64,000 nucleotides of DNA from Caprimulgus europaeus (lineage: Eukaryota > Chordata > Aves > Caprimulgiformes > Caprimulgidae). The stretch spans positions 28,194,295 through 28,258,294 of the forward strand of contig OU015524.1 in assembly GCA_907165065.1 (NCBI GenBank). The letters are read 5' to 3'. Below are positions 26,398-40,053 of this stretch, one piece after another. The number at the start of each line of letters is the position of its first letter. The first letter of the stretch is position 1. A model generated the notes under the pieces. It saw only the letters and a list, made by a program, of their open reading frames with translations, was not told where the DNA came from and ran no database searches. The translations under genes and the position numbers were made by a program.

Positions 26398-26809
26398 GTA
26401 AGGCTGCTCTGCAGGCTGAGCCACCCAGGCTGCTGCTCATGGGACACACTGCCAGGGCAAAGATTTCAAAGCACCCATACAATACACTAACTTCTCCACA
26501 GTCAAAAAGAATGAAAACATTTCCTAAAAGTTGATCTCTTTAGGACTTGTGTGCTGTTATGGAGTGAAAACCAGGGTAGTTTTCAGAGGGCTGGCAGGCA
26601 CTGAAGCCATAGTGTGCATGATGAGAAATTCACTCTACTAGACAATGCATCTGTGTAAAGATGGGTGCACAAAAATTACAAGCTACTGGACCAATCCTAG
26701 TCAGACACCCATTTGTGTTCTTTCACTAGCATCATTTGCCATTTCTAGATCTATTATCACAGAATAATTTTCTGTAATCTTCCTTTCCCCTGAGGAGGAA
26801 GTGCATGGC

Positions 26810-26832
26810 GGGGTGGGGGCGGAGGGGTGGGG
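26810..26832 (+). other. G-quadruplex motif
   Basis: The plus strand has four G runs of 4, 5, 4 and 4 bases separated by loops of 1, 4 and 1 base. This exceeds the usual G3+N1-7 rule and predicts a very stable quadruplex. Confidence 0.8.
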
Positions 26833-26924
26833 AAAGCAGCAGAGACTGGGGTTTGCTGTTCTTATTGCTGTGTGAGGGGTGGAGAGGGCATGGAACTGGC
26901 ATGGAGCAGAGCTGTACACCTCCT

Positions 26925-26990
26925 GAGAAAGAGGTCTTTGCCCCAAGTCACACCACTGCACAGGGAGGGAGTGGGGTATGGATCAAGCTT
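26925..26990 (-). repeat. Possible MIR SINE relic
   Basis: GAGAAAGAGGTC followed by TTGCCCCAAGTCACACCA resembles, in order, the antisense core of MIR (GAGAGGTTAAG, then TTGCCCAAGGTCACACAG). The match is short and diverged, as expected of a very old amniote repeat. It could be chance. Confidence 0.3.
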
Positions 26991-27288
26991 TTCATTCATA
27001 GATCTCCAAGATCTCTATCCCTTAGAGAAGAAAACCAAGGCACAACAAAAAGCAGGATTTGACCCATATTACAGAAAGGGTCAGAGGAACCTGAAAGTTT
27101 TGGACACAACTTCTCCATCTGCATGCACTTTTGTAAACATGGGTGGCTAAACAGATACCTTGCTGCTCACCCTGCTCCCACCCCTACCTGCTGCTCAGCT
27201 CAGCACAGCCCCAGCCCTGCCATTCACCCTGCACCCACACTCTGCCAGGCGACCCACTCTGCATTTGCTCCCCAAGTTGCTCCCCTTG

Positions 27289-27303
27289 CACACACACACA
27301 CAC
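27289..27303 (+). repeat. Short (CA)n microsatellite
   Basis: Seven and a half CA units, followed by a purine-pyrimidine alternating stretch (CGTACATACAT). Confidence 0.85.
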
Positions 27304-27480
27304 GTACATACATTCATCTGCACATACATACTCAACCCAACAGCTGAATCAGATCAGCCAAATAACCACAACAGCAATCTGACTCACTTTGAATGACATG
27401 AGTGAAATGTCCCAGCCCAGCCACATAGGGCCAGTGGTGCTGAGGCCACAGCAGCCACCTCCACCACCCCTGACCATGGT

Positions 27481-30400
27481 TGGCTATCCCAAGGGCTCTT
27501 ATCCAGCCTTGTCTTCCCACATATCCCTGACATTTTAAAATTTCACCCTACATAAACACGAAGGGAAATTTTAACTTTGTTTTGTTAACTCTGCGTCAGC
27601 TGCCAGATTGAGAGTTCACAAAAATCTCTGAAAAAGGGATGAGGGAAATCAAAAGAGGAAGCAGAGCTCTTCAGCAACAGCTTTGTCTGCTATGGCACAC
27701 TTCAGTTCCACTCCTCAAAATCTACGATCTGCCTTTTCTCACAGAAATAGGTCATTAACTTCCTCTTTCTTAATGCTTACTCCATGGTTTTAAAGTAAAC
27801 TCAAATAACTCCAAGACTATTTAGTTCCTTGTTTTTCCCCATCTTCCTCAAAATTTGGGCTTCAGTTGACAGTAATCCCCAGGATAAAATAATGGGATTA
27901 CTTAAACTGTACAACCCAAAAGGGCCCAGGATCAAGGAAAAAAATTAGGAAGAATATAAAGGCCAAATTTTCCTGTCACTTACTCTGATTATCACCTTGG
28001 ATGTACACTGAAAAATTTTGAGAAATTGGACTATTGCATTCACAAAACGAGGCAGCAGTCTGTCTTCAAGGTCTGCCACACAGATCTAAACAGGCAAAGA
28101 GATTTCCATGGAGGGAGTGCTACAGCATGAAATGCAAGCACAGAGATACTCCAGAACAGCTGTAGTCCCCAAGTCCACCCTCAGGAGTACACTACTGAGA
28201 ACACATTCCGTGTAACCCCTCTTGTTTTCAGCTGTCTCCTTCATAAGTTACAAACTGCACTGTCCCACCTTTACCATCTGGTCCTAATGTCCCTGTTGAA
28301 ATGTTATTCCTAAAAATTTTGAGTCTAGGAAATGAAGTTACTCAATGTTTTCAGGAGGGTCCAAACTGGGCATCAAAACCCCAAAATGTTGCTTAAAAAA
28401 AATGAGGCTTCTCATTCTGCTGTAACATTTAATTGTGCATAAGAAATAACTCAGTATAGAAATTGCTAACTTTAAAGTTCAACAAATCTTGCTGAAATAA
28501 CCAATATACACATTTATGCATTTCCAGCACAAAGAATAAAGCTCTGTAGAAAACAAAACAGATTGTGGCTTTAATATAACATTGGTTCAAATGTTGGAGA
28601 AAGGTGTCCCTAAAAATTTGTCATTTTTACAAGTGTATTCTTGTCCAGTACTACAGTAATAGTAACTAGATCCAGAAGAAATATTTTGGCTTGTCAGCTT
28701 CAATAAAGAGAACATCACAGAGGCTCTCAAGACAGCAGAAACCCAAGCAGAGAGTCAGATGCACCACACTGAGGTCAAGAGGCTTTCATTTGTTTGGCCC
28801 TGTGAGCCTAGGCAGAACAACCTGGAGTAGCATTGCTTTGTGCCCAGTCTAGGATGTCCCATGCAACCCATGCTACACCAAAATCAAAGTACAACATAGT
28901 CCTTCTGTTATCAGAAGTGCAGCTCTTTAAAAACTTAACAGGAAGAATTTTAAATGAAACAAGGAGAGGAGACGAAATCCAACGATGAGCTAATCTGTTT
29001 GATCAAACATTTAACAAAACATTAACAGCATCCAAATTCCTTTTTAACCCAAGGCACATTCTTCAGATTACATAAAGACATTACATATACCTATATTTCG
29101 GCATGGGTTATTGACACATCACAGCCCTAAATGCAAGATAGACTACTTCTGCTTATGCCATAAAAATACTCTGTGGTCTTGCTTAATAACAGTTGTGAAG
29201 AGCACAAAAATAGTCGGGGGAAAGAGCTGGGAGCAGGATGTACTGTCTCCTGGCATAGAGCTCGGTACACGTTCCACCAAACTGCAGCTCAGGGAGTTAA
29301 TGGACGATGACATAGACACACACGTGTGCTCTCCCTCCTACCCAGGTGGTGTTTTTATTTCTAACCCATCTTTCCCTGGGTTGCAGGGAAGTTTGACAGA
29401 GCCACTGAGCGTCAAATGGGAGGCTTAGGAGCTGGCTGGCTCTGGCCTGAATTTTACCCTCTGACCACAAAGTACAAAGCAGTTTAAAGTTTAGGTTGAA
29501 ATTTTTGTTAATGAGAGGTCATTACAGGTGGGGGACATGAGACTGGGAGTGCATAATGCAGCCAAGTCTCGGTTCCTCCAACATGGTGCATATGAGTCAG
29601 ACCTGGCAGCAAGCCCTTCCCACTCTGCAAGAGAAAAGGAAGGTCCATGGGGGCCAAGAGGGCACAGGTCTCTGGGCTGTGGTCAGCAGACACATTCCCT
29701 GCCCTGCTGCTGTTCAAGCACCCTGCAGTCACTACAATCTTAGTGATCACTTGGTTCAAAGCCCACCTCAGTTAAAACATCCTTGTATGGGTTGCTCGGT
29801 GCACTTATGAAAAGCACTGTATGAACCCATGGTTTAATGATTGCAGCTATATAGGCATTAACTTTTCTCTAAGCAATTTGTGGCACCTACTGCCACAGAG
29901 ACCACAACCAAAGTACTTAAAGAAAAGTTGCAATGTTGTGCCATCATATGCTATTCCAGAGATATAGAAACTGACTAAATGGCAACTTCAAAAATGTCTT
30001 TTTCTAGCAGTATTTCTTTTATCCAGCTAAGAGGTGTTATTTCAAATGCTGATTTGTTATCAGTACTAAAAGCATATATCTTCCCCATTTTTTCACCAAA
30101 TCTGAGCTCAGGTACTAAAACTACAAGAATCCTCACCAAAATAGAAGAATTGCTATTTTGTCCTCTGGTGTTATGAAGTCACAGTGTTAGGATCCTCCCA
30201 TATATACCAGGACCAACTTTATGGATGCCACACTCATGTAACTCGGACTGAAAAAGAACTGGTAAACTACTAGTGGAAGGGAGGTGCCTGTGCTTTCTCC
30301 TCCCAGATATTTTAATTAAAAAAAAAAAAAGAAAATAAAAAAAATCCTCCCCACCAAGTTTGTAAAGGTTATTGGGATCAGAAAGTCATGTAATGAATGA

Positions 30401-33400
30401 CACTTTAAAATAAAAACAATCTACATGATATTTTGAGTGCCTTGGTAGATTTAATTCCCTTTTCAAGCATCCTTAAAAAGTTAATTAGGAAATGGATATT
30501 AGATTGTTGTTGGCAAAGGAAAAAAACAAGAAAACAAAATAAAATCAACCACATATCCACTACTGAAATATCTAATCTAAACTTTTTTTGTGGTTTAAAA
30601 ATAGAAACTACTTATAAGACAAGGTGTGTTTTAATCAGCACACAAGAAACAAGATAATAATTAAAAGTTTAAAATAAAGGTTTAAACTCAAGCATAGTTT
30701 TGCAACTGCAGTTATAGCCAGATTACAAAATTCCTTTCACACAATGCACATAGCATCCTTTGAGACTTAATGACATTCTGCAGCTGGAGTAGTATGAATC
30801 TAAGTTCTTTCTGTTCCGAGTTATTTACTTCTGCAAGAAAATTCCCCATGGCAACTGGCCAAAGGGGCTTGTCTCCTTAGTGTGTGAAATGTGAGCAGAT
30901 ACAAACTTGACACCATATTTCATCCCCTCGCCTTCCCTCGTGTCTGCATTCCTAACTGTAAATTAAGGGGTGGCACTGACTGTTCTGGGGTGGCAGGAAG
31001 CAGCTTATTCAGAAAAATAGGAAGAGGTGGAGAAAAAAAAATATTTCAATGCTTCAAGGCAGTTTCTGAAACTATAGTGAGATTCTTCCCACCCATAATC
31101 AAGACAAGCTGAAATTGTGCAACAGCTAATTCCCTTCTAAAAACGTGGTTTAGTCCCTTTATTGACCTTCTAGAGATGTATTTATCATCTAAACAGAAAT
31201 AAGGAGAAATTTGTCAATGCTTGATAATACATGTCCATACTTGTATTATTATCCTTCTCATTTATGGTCTCTTTTCAGGAAAGCAAGCTTTTCTCTCTGT
31301 GGAGGGTCCACAGAAACACAGGATACTTCTGCAGCACAGTCTGCTAGAGCTGATTATGAAAGAGGCTATTTGGAACACAGAGCCTCAAGCTGGACTTTAG
31401 AAAACAAGAGGCACCTGGGAATTGATATGCAACTTGTAGAGACTCTAAATATGCTCTGGCAAAACCAAAATTCCCCTAAGGGCCTCAGTCAGCCAAGGGT
31501 GAAGCATTGACCTTAGACACATGTTTACCCTTCTTAGAGCTGATCTGCATTATGCATCTGCTATTTTAGCTAAAGGATACATACCATCAGTGCACTCACT
31601 TCCTTTTGCATCCTGGTTTTTCACTCCAGTTCCTGAAGGCACAGTTATGTATAGTACTGATACCAGCAAAACTTACTTAAAAGATGTCCAGTTAGCAAGA
31701 TACATTTTCCAAGAAAGCCTGAAAGATTCTGAAAAATATTGCTATCAACTTCTAAGCATGCTCTGCAATGTGCCATAATTAGGGGGCTAAGTCTAACTAT
31801 TGTGTGTCCCACACACTATCTGAAGAAGTTCAGGGTTCAGGCTGGCCTGGAGTGAAACCTGTGATTTCTTTTGCCATATCAGGGAGATAGACTTGTCCAA
31901 TTTTATTTGTAGACCAAGTCTGTCACACCACTCAAAAAATGTCAATGCCATGAGTGCAATAATGTTTTAACGAATTAACTTGAAATGAGGGTGTCGTACT
32001 TGAAATTTCAAGCAACATGGCTGGAACCAAAACTCTATCAGTCCAGCCATGGTTTGCTTATTGTTATTTTTTATTAAGAAACAAGCAAGATCAAAGACTT
32101 TTGCTCAGTCCCATGTGCTCTCCATGGACTGCAGAACAAATCATGAGTGAAGAAGACTCTTCCTGTCAAAGGGACCTCACTGCAGTAGCTGTGCTCACCC
32201 CTCTGTTCCCCACAGGAGCTGGGGTCTTGTTCAGACTGGCTACAGGGGAGAGGCATTCCAGGGCAGAGGAGCTGAACTGGGCAAGTACAACAGGCATCCA
32301 CTGATCCCAACATGCAAAACTCTCCCTGGGGATTGTGCTAGCCCAAGCAAGTGAGAACAGGTTAATCTGTACAAAAATCATGCCAGAAAAACTATCAGCT
32401 TTAGTAAAAATGTTTGCAAAGCTCAGCAATTCAATTCTTGTTAAATAAATGGAAAATGAGGCTGGAAGTTTTCAAGAGAAAACAAGGAAGCTGTTACTAA
32501 CAGAAGGAATCAACAAGCCAAATTCTGAAGATTTTTCTCTGCCTATGCTAAGGCCTGCTGCAGAAAATCTTCCATCAACATCTGTGTGACAGCTACTGGA
32601 TCTACAAGATGAAGCAATCAAACATGAATGTGATTAAGCCTGGTGGGCCTGGGTTTATGACAGAAACAGAAATGCAAATATCAAATAGTGAATGGCAAAT
32701 TATTGCTCACAGATTATTTTTATCATTTCAGTAATTCTGCAAAACACAAAAAAAATGATGCAAACATTTGAAGAGGCTCAAACTGTAAATTCTTTTGGTA
32801 CTGCCAGGGAAGTGTTAGTTACAGACATAGTTCCTTAGGTTTCCACAGGGATACTGCTGAAGTAACTGCTCACTAGTGAGAAGAATGGTTAACTATCAGC
32901 TGTCAAATGAAAGGAAGAGATTTTAAGACTGCTCAGAGAAAAGAGAAAGCTTTAAATACAGTTTCATTCTCGAGAGTGAATGGAGGCAGGTGAAGGAGGG
33001 GGCTTTTAGACCACCTTCCAAAACAGGTGGCAAAGAGGAAGCAGAAGGGAAAAATTATTTCCTGTTTTCTCTGGGAAGCCAAGCAGCAATGCAAAGGGCT
33101 GACGTCCTAGTAACAGCATGAAAGAGGACATGTCCAGGGGTATCTGTAGCTCTACCTTGCCCCACATAGCAGCAAGGCAAAGGTTGTCACACACTGGGTA
33201 TTGCCAGAAGTGCATTAAGGGTGTGCCGCAAGGTTTGCTTATTCTGAGGGGAAAGGAAGGACTGCTGCATTTTGTGTAGCCTCGTAGACATGCTGAGCAG
33301 ATAGATGATTATCCAGCATCCCCTCTTAGACTTACCCAGGAGCAAAGGCAAGGATCCAGCAGTGAACACAGGCCCCCAGCTCACAGGCAGAAGCTGGACA

Positions 33401-33600
33401 GCCTGGGCTGTCCATGGCCACCCTTTTCCAGTTGCAGCAGTGCCAACTGAGGAGGTTACAGGCTCTAACCCAATGCCAGTTACTCATCACTGCCCTTCTG
33501 CCAAGGGTTATTGCTCCCTCAGATCTGCTGGATGAGCTGCTTCGCTGATCATCCCTAGCTTGTTTCATTCAAAAGCCCAGATAATTTAAGTGATTTAAAT
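27481..33600. other. Unique non-coding DNA, no gene seen
   Basis: No recognisable exon, RNA or repeat family in about 6 kb. There is a 13-A run at 30318-30330. The 105-codon plus frame at 29111-29428 and the 99-codon frame at 31211-31510 have ordinary composition but match nothing known and lack convincing splice boundaries. Confidence 0.5.
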
Positions 33601-36600
33601 ATTGGTCTGCGCCAACCCAGCTCATTTTGACTGAAATTGGTAATTGGGAATTGTATCAAGAGAAGCACAACTGTCAGCACAGACAAATTTGTAGCCTTCA
33701 GTAAGCGTTATTCACTGAAGTTGGTTCGGAGTGCAGAGATGTCAAATCTCTTCAGCTGCTGCCATGAAAGGACTTGTGCATTTTCATCCACAGGGGCTAT
33801 TTTAACAAACATTATCTAGCTGCACTCACTCCAGAGCCATACATCAGCTGAAAGCCAGCAGAGCACTATATAACTGCTGTTGGCTCTGAAACAACACAGA
33901 CCCTCCTGCTTCCTTGGCTGGGAAGAGAGAGAGATTGTAGTAGTTACTCCACTACTTTACACCTAAGGAGGTCTTCGCTGGCCAGCTGGGACCTGATTGT
34001 GCTCCTTCACAATAGCAAAAGTGTCATAACAGCATAAAAAGGACCTGCTTGGAGGCTGGGTGAGAAAAAGGGTACATATGCAGGTCGTCCTGTGTCAGGG
34101 TCTGAGTAGTATCTCTTGAAGGAACAGAATAGTGTAACAGTTCAGCAAAGGACAGGCTTATAGGAATTTACATGATCTCACACACCACAATAATAAAAGA
34201 ACCTTTTGAAAGAAAGAAAAAAAAGATGGAATTAGGGACAGACAAATTGTTCATTATCTCTAAAACAAGAATTTGGCAATACTAAGTCAGCTGTTTCATA
34301 TCATTTCAAAATATATGGTTTTGGTTTACTTTCCTCTTTGAAAGATTGTTTTTCCCCTTCTCAAGCACCATTACCCAAGTTCACATTAGAGGTTAAAAAA
34401 ACTAACAAAGAGAAAAAAATCACAAAAATTAGCTGAGGTTCAAAAGGCAGTTACTGTGTTAGAACATGATTTTGGCTTTCTCTTGAAGGGATCTGCTTTT
34501 ATACAAATCCTAAAGTGCCATGGGTTGGCACTACTATGTTCATGTCAAGAAAACTGCTCTGCTCCACAGTACCTGAAGACCTGGTCCTATTACTCTTAAA
34601 CTCAGGCTCTGTGGGATCTATGTCTGTAGTGCTGAGATGAATTGGATACACTCTTTTTAAATATTGAGCTTTCAAGAAAGCTGATTGGTAGTCAGCTTTT
34701 TCAAAACAGCTTTAATATTTTAAAGAGCACTTTGTTTGAGGAAGGGGGGCTGGTTTTTATTTTGCTTTTTAATACAGTGAATTTTCTAAAGGAGTTGGCA
34801 CTTGGAGGGTGGGTGACATGCGCTTACTGAAAATCACCACCTGTAGATGCAGAGTCTGAAGAAAATAGCAAGTACCATAACATATATTCTCAAATTTGCT
34901 TAATACATATGTTCATTTTCTCTTTTGATGTTACAAAAGGCTCTGAAAATACTGTGCAGCAGCTGACTTAACACAACTCCATGTAGTAAATGCATGCTGG
35001 TTGTCCCAGTGGCTTATACACAATTAAGCCCTGCTTAATTTCACAGCACTGACTTTATCAGCCTGTGTACCATCCTTCCAGTGCAGCTTTCTGTCCCATG
35101 TTTCACTGCCATTTACTTCATCTGCCCTTTGATTTCCTGTTTCTAACAGCCTGTGTTTCACATTCACTCCAGTACTTTTTTCAAACCAATCTGCCAAATT
35201 TCACACTGAGAAGGACACTTATTGACAGGAGATCTCAAGCAACATCAAGTTGCTGAGGAATCAATAGAGATACCTGTCTGCAGAGTGAGAGCTTCCTTTT
35301 TCATAGCAGTATAAAGCGGCACTCAGCTGTAGTAGGATTTCAGAGCATTTCAATTCCCATTCCCACATGCAGCACAAGAGTGCCTATAGAGCCAAAAGAA
35401 TGTGAGCCAAACCACTAAGAGTTTTCTTCTTTATTAATACACACTTGACCACATACTGCTGGGCAAGGCATGTAGTCAGCTTTGCTTGTATCAGCTTACT
35501 GAAAAGACCACAGCCTTGTAAACTGTGAAGTGTCTTCTCGCACAGAACTGGGAAGGAACAGAACTTCTGCTAATGTTGTGCAGAGTAGAATTTTTTTTTT
35601 TTTTCTCTAAAAAAGGAAGTCTCTTCATAGTAACATTGTTGGATGTATTTATTACCAAGCTCATCAAGTCACTTGCTTTTCCTTTTAATGCTATTTGTAT
35701 CTTTCACCACAATCATGTTAGCAGTTGAACAAACACCACTCCAGCTTTGAGGGAGCAGGTTAAAAATAATGTCTCCTGTACAAAAAAATATTTTACTCAT
35801 TTGGAACAATTCTATGCTACAGCTCTCCAGCACTTCATACCCACAGTTCTCAAAGCACTTCTCAGAATGAGAGCATGCACAAGTTCACAACTTTCCTTCT
35901 AAACAGATAACCAATTTTAGAGATGAGGAAGTATCTGTCATCATTGCTTTCAAAACTGGGAGCCTAGAGTTAGTCTTCTAAGCTTATTGTTTGCTTTTCC
36001 ATAGATAGAAAATTCTATTAACCATTTTCAAAAATGGATATTCAACATCTCTGAATTTCAGCACTTCTTTTTAGGTATTAAAGTTAGTTTGAAAATGTTA
36101 CACTCATACCTTTTTCAGATTAACTCAAGCTGAAGTCCTCCAGCTAAATTAAAAGATAATATAGCTACAAGTTCTTTATTTAGGTATAAACAAAAATGTT
36201 TCTCCTAAGTATTTATTCATGTCTACAGATACATATGTAGTGGTTTGCACAGATAAGATGAAGACCAACTGTCACTTTGTACAACTTAATGTTTGACAAG
36301 TACAAAAAAAAGATCCCCAAAAAGAAGCAAGATGATCCACAGACACACACATTTTTTAGGAGAGGGACCAAAGACAATGGCACCTACCCCCATTGTTCCA
36401 TCCATTTGGCCAATCCCAAAGATTGTTCTCCCTAACAAAGCCCTTTACTGAAGCTAATAAAGCTCTGAGACTTAAGAGAAAATTCAGCATAAAAATCTCA
36501 TTCTGGAGATGTTCTTATTCTGGGTAAAAGGAGTTTCATCTAGTTAAAATCTATCTTAAATTTCCCTTACAAGAGGAGATTTCAAACTATTTATCAAAAT

Positions 36601-39600
36601 TCTGCTTCAGGTATTAGATTAGCAACAGCACAGTTAAAACCCCAAACCCACAAAGCGTAAGTATCAGCCCAATCTATAAACCCAACTTTTCATCTTACTG
36701 TTCCAGTACAGATTGTTCCAGTTTGGCTGCTTCTTGAACTTCAGGGCTTGGAAGAAGTAGAGCTGAAAAACAGCCTGAGCATATGCCATGTACTGCACTT
36801 GCCACAAACACTGTGCTTCTAGACATTAGCTGAGTTGTGTTTGAATACAACACACTGGTAGGCAAATGCAGTGTGACATTCCCATATATAATATTCACTC
36901 TGAGAGTTGATATTAAAACACATATTAGCACCATGAGAAGGCAGAGCTATATCACATGCCAGATTGGCTTCAACACTGTGTTGGTGGACATATGTGGATC
37001 TAGGAGTTAGCCAAAAGTATAGGAAGATTTTAACAGGAAAATGAGCAGGTTAGGGAGATAGTCTGAAGAAGTGCAATTTAAATTTCTCCCAAATAGACAG
37101 CAACTTCTGAACCAGGTTTTCTTATGAGTCAGTATCCACAGTAAATAGAACAAATTATTATTTTTTCACATGATAAAGATCAGAAATTGCTGTCTTCATA
37201 GAAGCATTCATTGCCCTTTGGAAGATCACCAGGATGGCCAGGAACTTCCAAATCTAGGGAAGAAGTTAAACTTTCCATCATGATCCTAGTATAACGAAGC
37301 TCTATATTTGCCATCCACAAGGAGTCCATGTCTAAACGTCTCAATCCACTGTACTCTTGTGAGCATGAGCAACAGTTTTCCCTTGTCTACCTGTTTGTTG
37401 AAATGCTAGGTTATAAAAATTTAAAAAATCCAAGGCTTGCACTCGATTTCTACTTTCTAATGGAAACTCTTAATTAATTTGAAAACTTACTTAGTAGACA
37501 AGAGTATAGTAAAGTACAAGGAAATAAAATTTCCAGCATAACAAAAGCAGGATGTGTGGAAAATATAAACAACTTGATTCAGCAAGCATACAAGGGATTT
37601 GAGGCCTGTTTGTCACCAGATCTCCCCCAGACTTCCCCCTGGAGTGAAACTCAAGAAGCACACATGGACGAAAGCATGTCAGGACTTGGTGGGGAAGCCA
37701 ATACAAGAATAGCTGCGGTAGTAACAGTGTTTCACATTCATGAAGATCTTGGGTTACCAAGATAAATTCAGTTATGAGACTCACCCTTGTGCATTCTTAA
37801 CCCCTTCACTGCAGGATGCCTTCATAAAGGGCAATGCAGAGGGTGCAAAGAGGGAATGCTAGGAAACTTCAGGAAGGGTTATTTCTTCTGGCTGACAGCA
37901 ATAGGCTACCATTCAGATCTAATCTGTTCATAAAAATTAAAAAAGTCTTATTTGAGAGGTAATAGATATTGCTGTGGTTACAAAGTCTTTTGCCATTAAA
38001 CCTTGCCAATGTGATTAAGACAGCTGTTTCCTCATTCTTATTAAGACATAAGACCTGCTCATCCCAGTCTCCCAAAATGCAAAATTAAAATAATAATTGA
38101 AAAATGCTTGGTTATACTGCTTCCAGGTAATTTTTGAAAGTTTTCACTTCCTTCAGCTTATAAATGGCATCATTTGAGGTAATGACTTTCTTTTCCAGTT
38201 TCCAGGTGCTAGACTAGCTGCAGTACTAACAGACAGGCAGCTATGATTTTCTTATCTTTCTGAATCATAACATTACAAAACTATGATTTCAGGGTTTCCA
38301 GTTTTACACTAACTGGAACCTCTAATCTTCCCTTTCAACAATATATTAGTGCAAACAATACTGAGGAAAGAACATTGCCTCACCAACACATCTCATTAAA
38401 TTTTTTATTTTAAAAAGATAATTAATAAGACCTTTTAATAAATGCTTGACTGTGTGCATTTAACTGTGTTTAAAAAACTCTATGTTTATACTTATTGTGC
38501 AAGAGGCAGACGCAGTGTAACATTTGAAAAAAGCCTTCGATTTTTTTTTTCACCTGAAATGATCAGCAAGAAGTAGAGGAACAAAGCAACAAAAGCTACT
38601 GATATCATAGTCAGGCTCAAAACATCTTAAAGGGTAAAATTTCAGCTGTGTTTCTGTTAAAACTCAGAGGCTTGCTACGTTCTTGCCTTGCTGGAATTTT
38701 GTTTTGTGATCAGTCTGTGAGTGTCAAAGTGTCATCTGTAACATGAGGATCCATAAATAGTTCCCTCCTTGACAAGAGAACTGTAGGAATAAAGCCGTGG
38801 ATTTTGGGGTGAGTGAACAACACGCATTAAAAGGGGACATGTAAGTATCAAGACAGTAAAACTCATGGCAAGTACAGAGAGTGGTACACCGAGTAGGATA
38901 CAGAATTAAGTGTCATGTTTATGCTGGACAACTTGCAAGAATAAAGAGCATCAAAATCTCCCTTTGTCTGAACTTGTGGCTTCTTAGCAAAAGGATGGGT
39001 GTTGGTGCATCTTTCTCTTTCCAAACTGCTTTTCTAAAGCTGCAGAGGGAAAAGCTCTGCTAACAGACTGACAGCAACACTGTGTACTTGAGCTGGGAAG
39101 ACCAGCTCAATCACAGCAGCAGCCCTTCCTCACTCAGATCCAAGCACTCAGGTTGAATCCCACTCTGAACTCTTCACCTCCTCTCCAGCACGCTTTCCCT
39201 CTAAATATAAACTGCACTGCTGTCATGATTACAGCTGGCATTAATCTTTTCAGATGTTTTCCATGTTGTCCTTGGTTTTGTTTACTATGTTAAATCAGAG
39301 GAAATTCTGATTTAAGCAGTAAAGAAGTAGCAAATAGGGAGGCAGGAAGAGAGATTCATAGAAAGCAAGTGATCTGATGAGCCCAAAGTAAGCTGAGCTA
39401 GTAATGCTAATCTGAAACATTAACTACCCTGCAAGTGTGAGAACTACTTTCACCTGTAATTGTAATAGAAGCAAAACTGTGCACTGTGAGTAAACATTCC
39501 CTGCACCAGAGATCTTTGAACTCCATTAAACATTAACTATTCAGAGCTGAGGTTCCCCCAGTATTTGAGCAGCTATAGAAAGACCCTATAGGAGAAAAAT

Positions 39601-40007
39601 TGCAGACAGATATTGTGTCCAGCTCGTGTCTTTCAGTGGAGGTATATCTGTGTACACAAATGTGGGACTACATAAAAATTTCAAAATTACAAATAATTTT
39701 TAAGAATTCACAGCAAATTGCAAAGCTAGTATGAATAAATGCAGGAAAGTATTATGTACCCTAACAGAGGAACTTAATCTCATGCTTGCAGAGCTCTAGC
39801 TTCTTCATGAGAACACAAGTGATAGCAATAAAAGGCTGCTTCTTTCTCTGTTGCAGAGTAGTGAATACTGCCACGGTATACAGAGAATCCAAGTGTGGTA
39901 CAAAAATCACAAAGACTTGTGCGTTAATTCTAATTTTTCAATTGCAATTAAAATAGCAGGGTTCAGAGTTCTGAGGTAAAGAAAGGGAAGAGGGGGAGAG
40001 ATCTGCT
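33601..40007. other. Unique non-coding DNA, no gene seen
   Basis: AT-rich sequence with a 14-T run at 35591-35604 and scattered TAAT cores. A minus-strand donor-like AAGG|GTGAGTC lies near 37780, downstream (on that strand) of a long pyrimidine-rich stretch, which could bound an exon of about 34 nt, but this is weak. No ORF is recognisable. Confidence 0.5.
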
Positions 40008-40053
40008 AATAAACACCACAAGATGTAAAAAAAAAAAAAAAAAAAAAAAAAAA
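40008..40053 (+). repeat. AATAAA followed by a 27-A tract
   Basis: AATAAA at 40008-40013 is followed after 13 bases by 27 uninterrupted A (40027-40053). This is the spacing of a cleaved, polyadenylated mRNA 3' end and so could be the end of a retroposed transcript. The sequence upstream is not recognised, and no matching target-site duplication was found, so a simple homopolymer next to a chance hexamer is as likely. Confidence 0.35.

Larger units (their letters stand above)
26790..27480. other. GC-richer patch
   Basis: This stretch stands out from its AT-rich surroundings by G runs at its left end and long C-rich text (repeated CCCAGCC, CACCC, TGCTGCTC) between 27160 and 27480. CpG is not enriched, so it is not a CpG island and I do not call a promoter. 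The overlapping ORFs here owe their length to the low AT content. Confidence 0.5.

Noticed and set aside
26790..27480. CpG island promoter
   Set aside because: The patch is GC-richer but CpG dinucleotides remain rare, and no initiator or TATA arrangement stands out.
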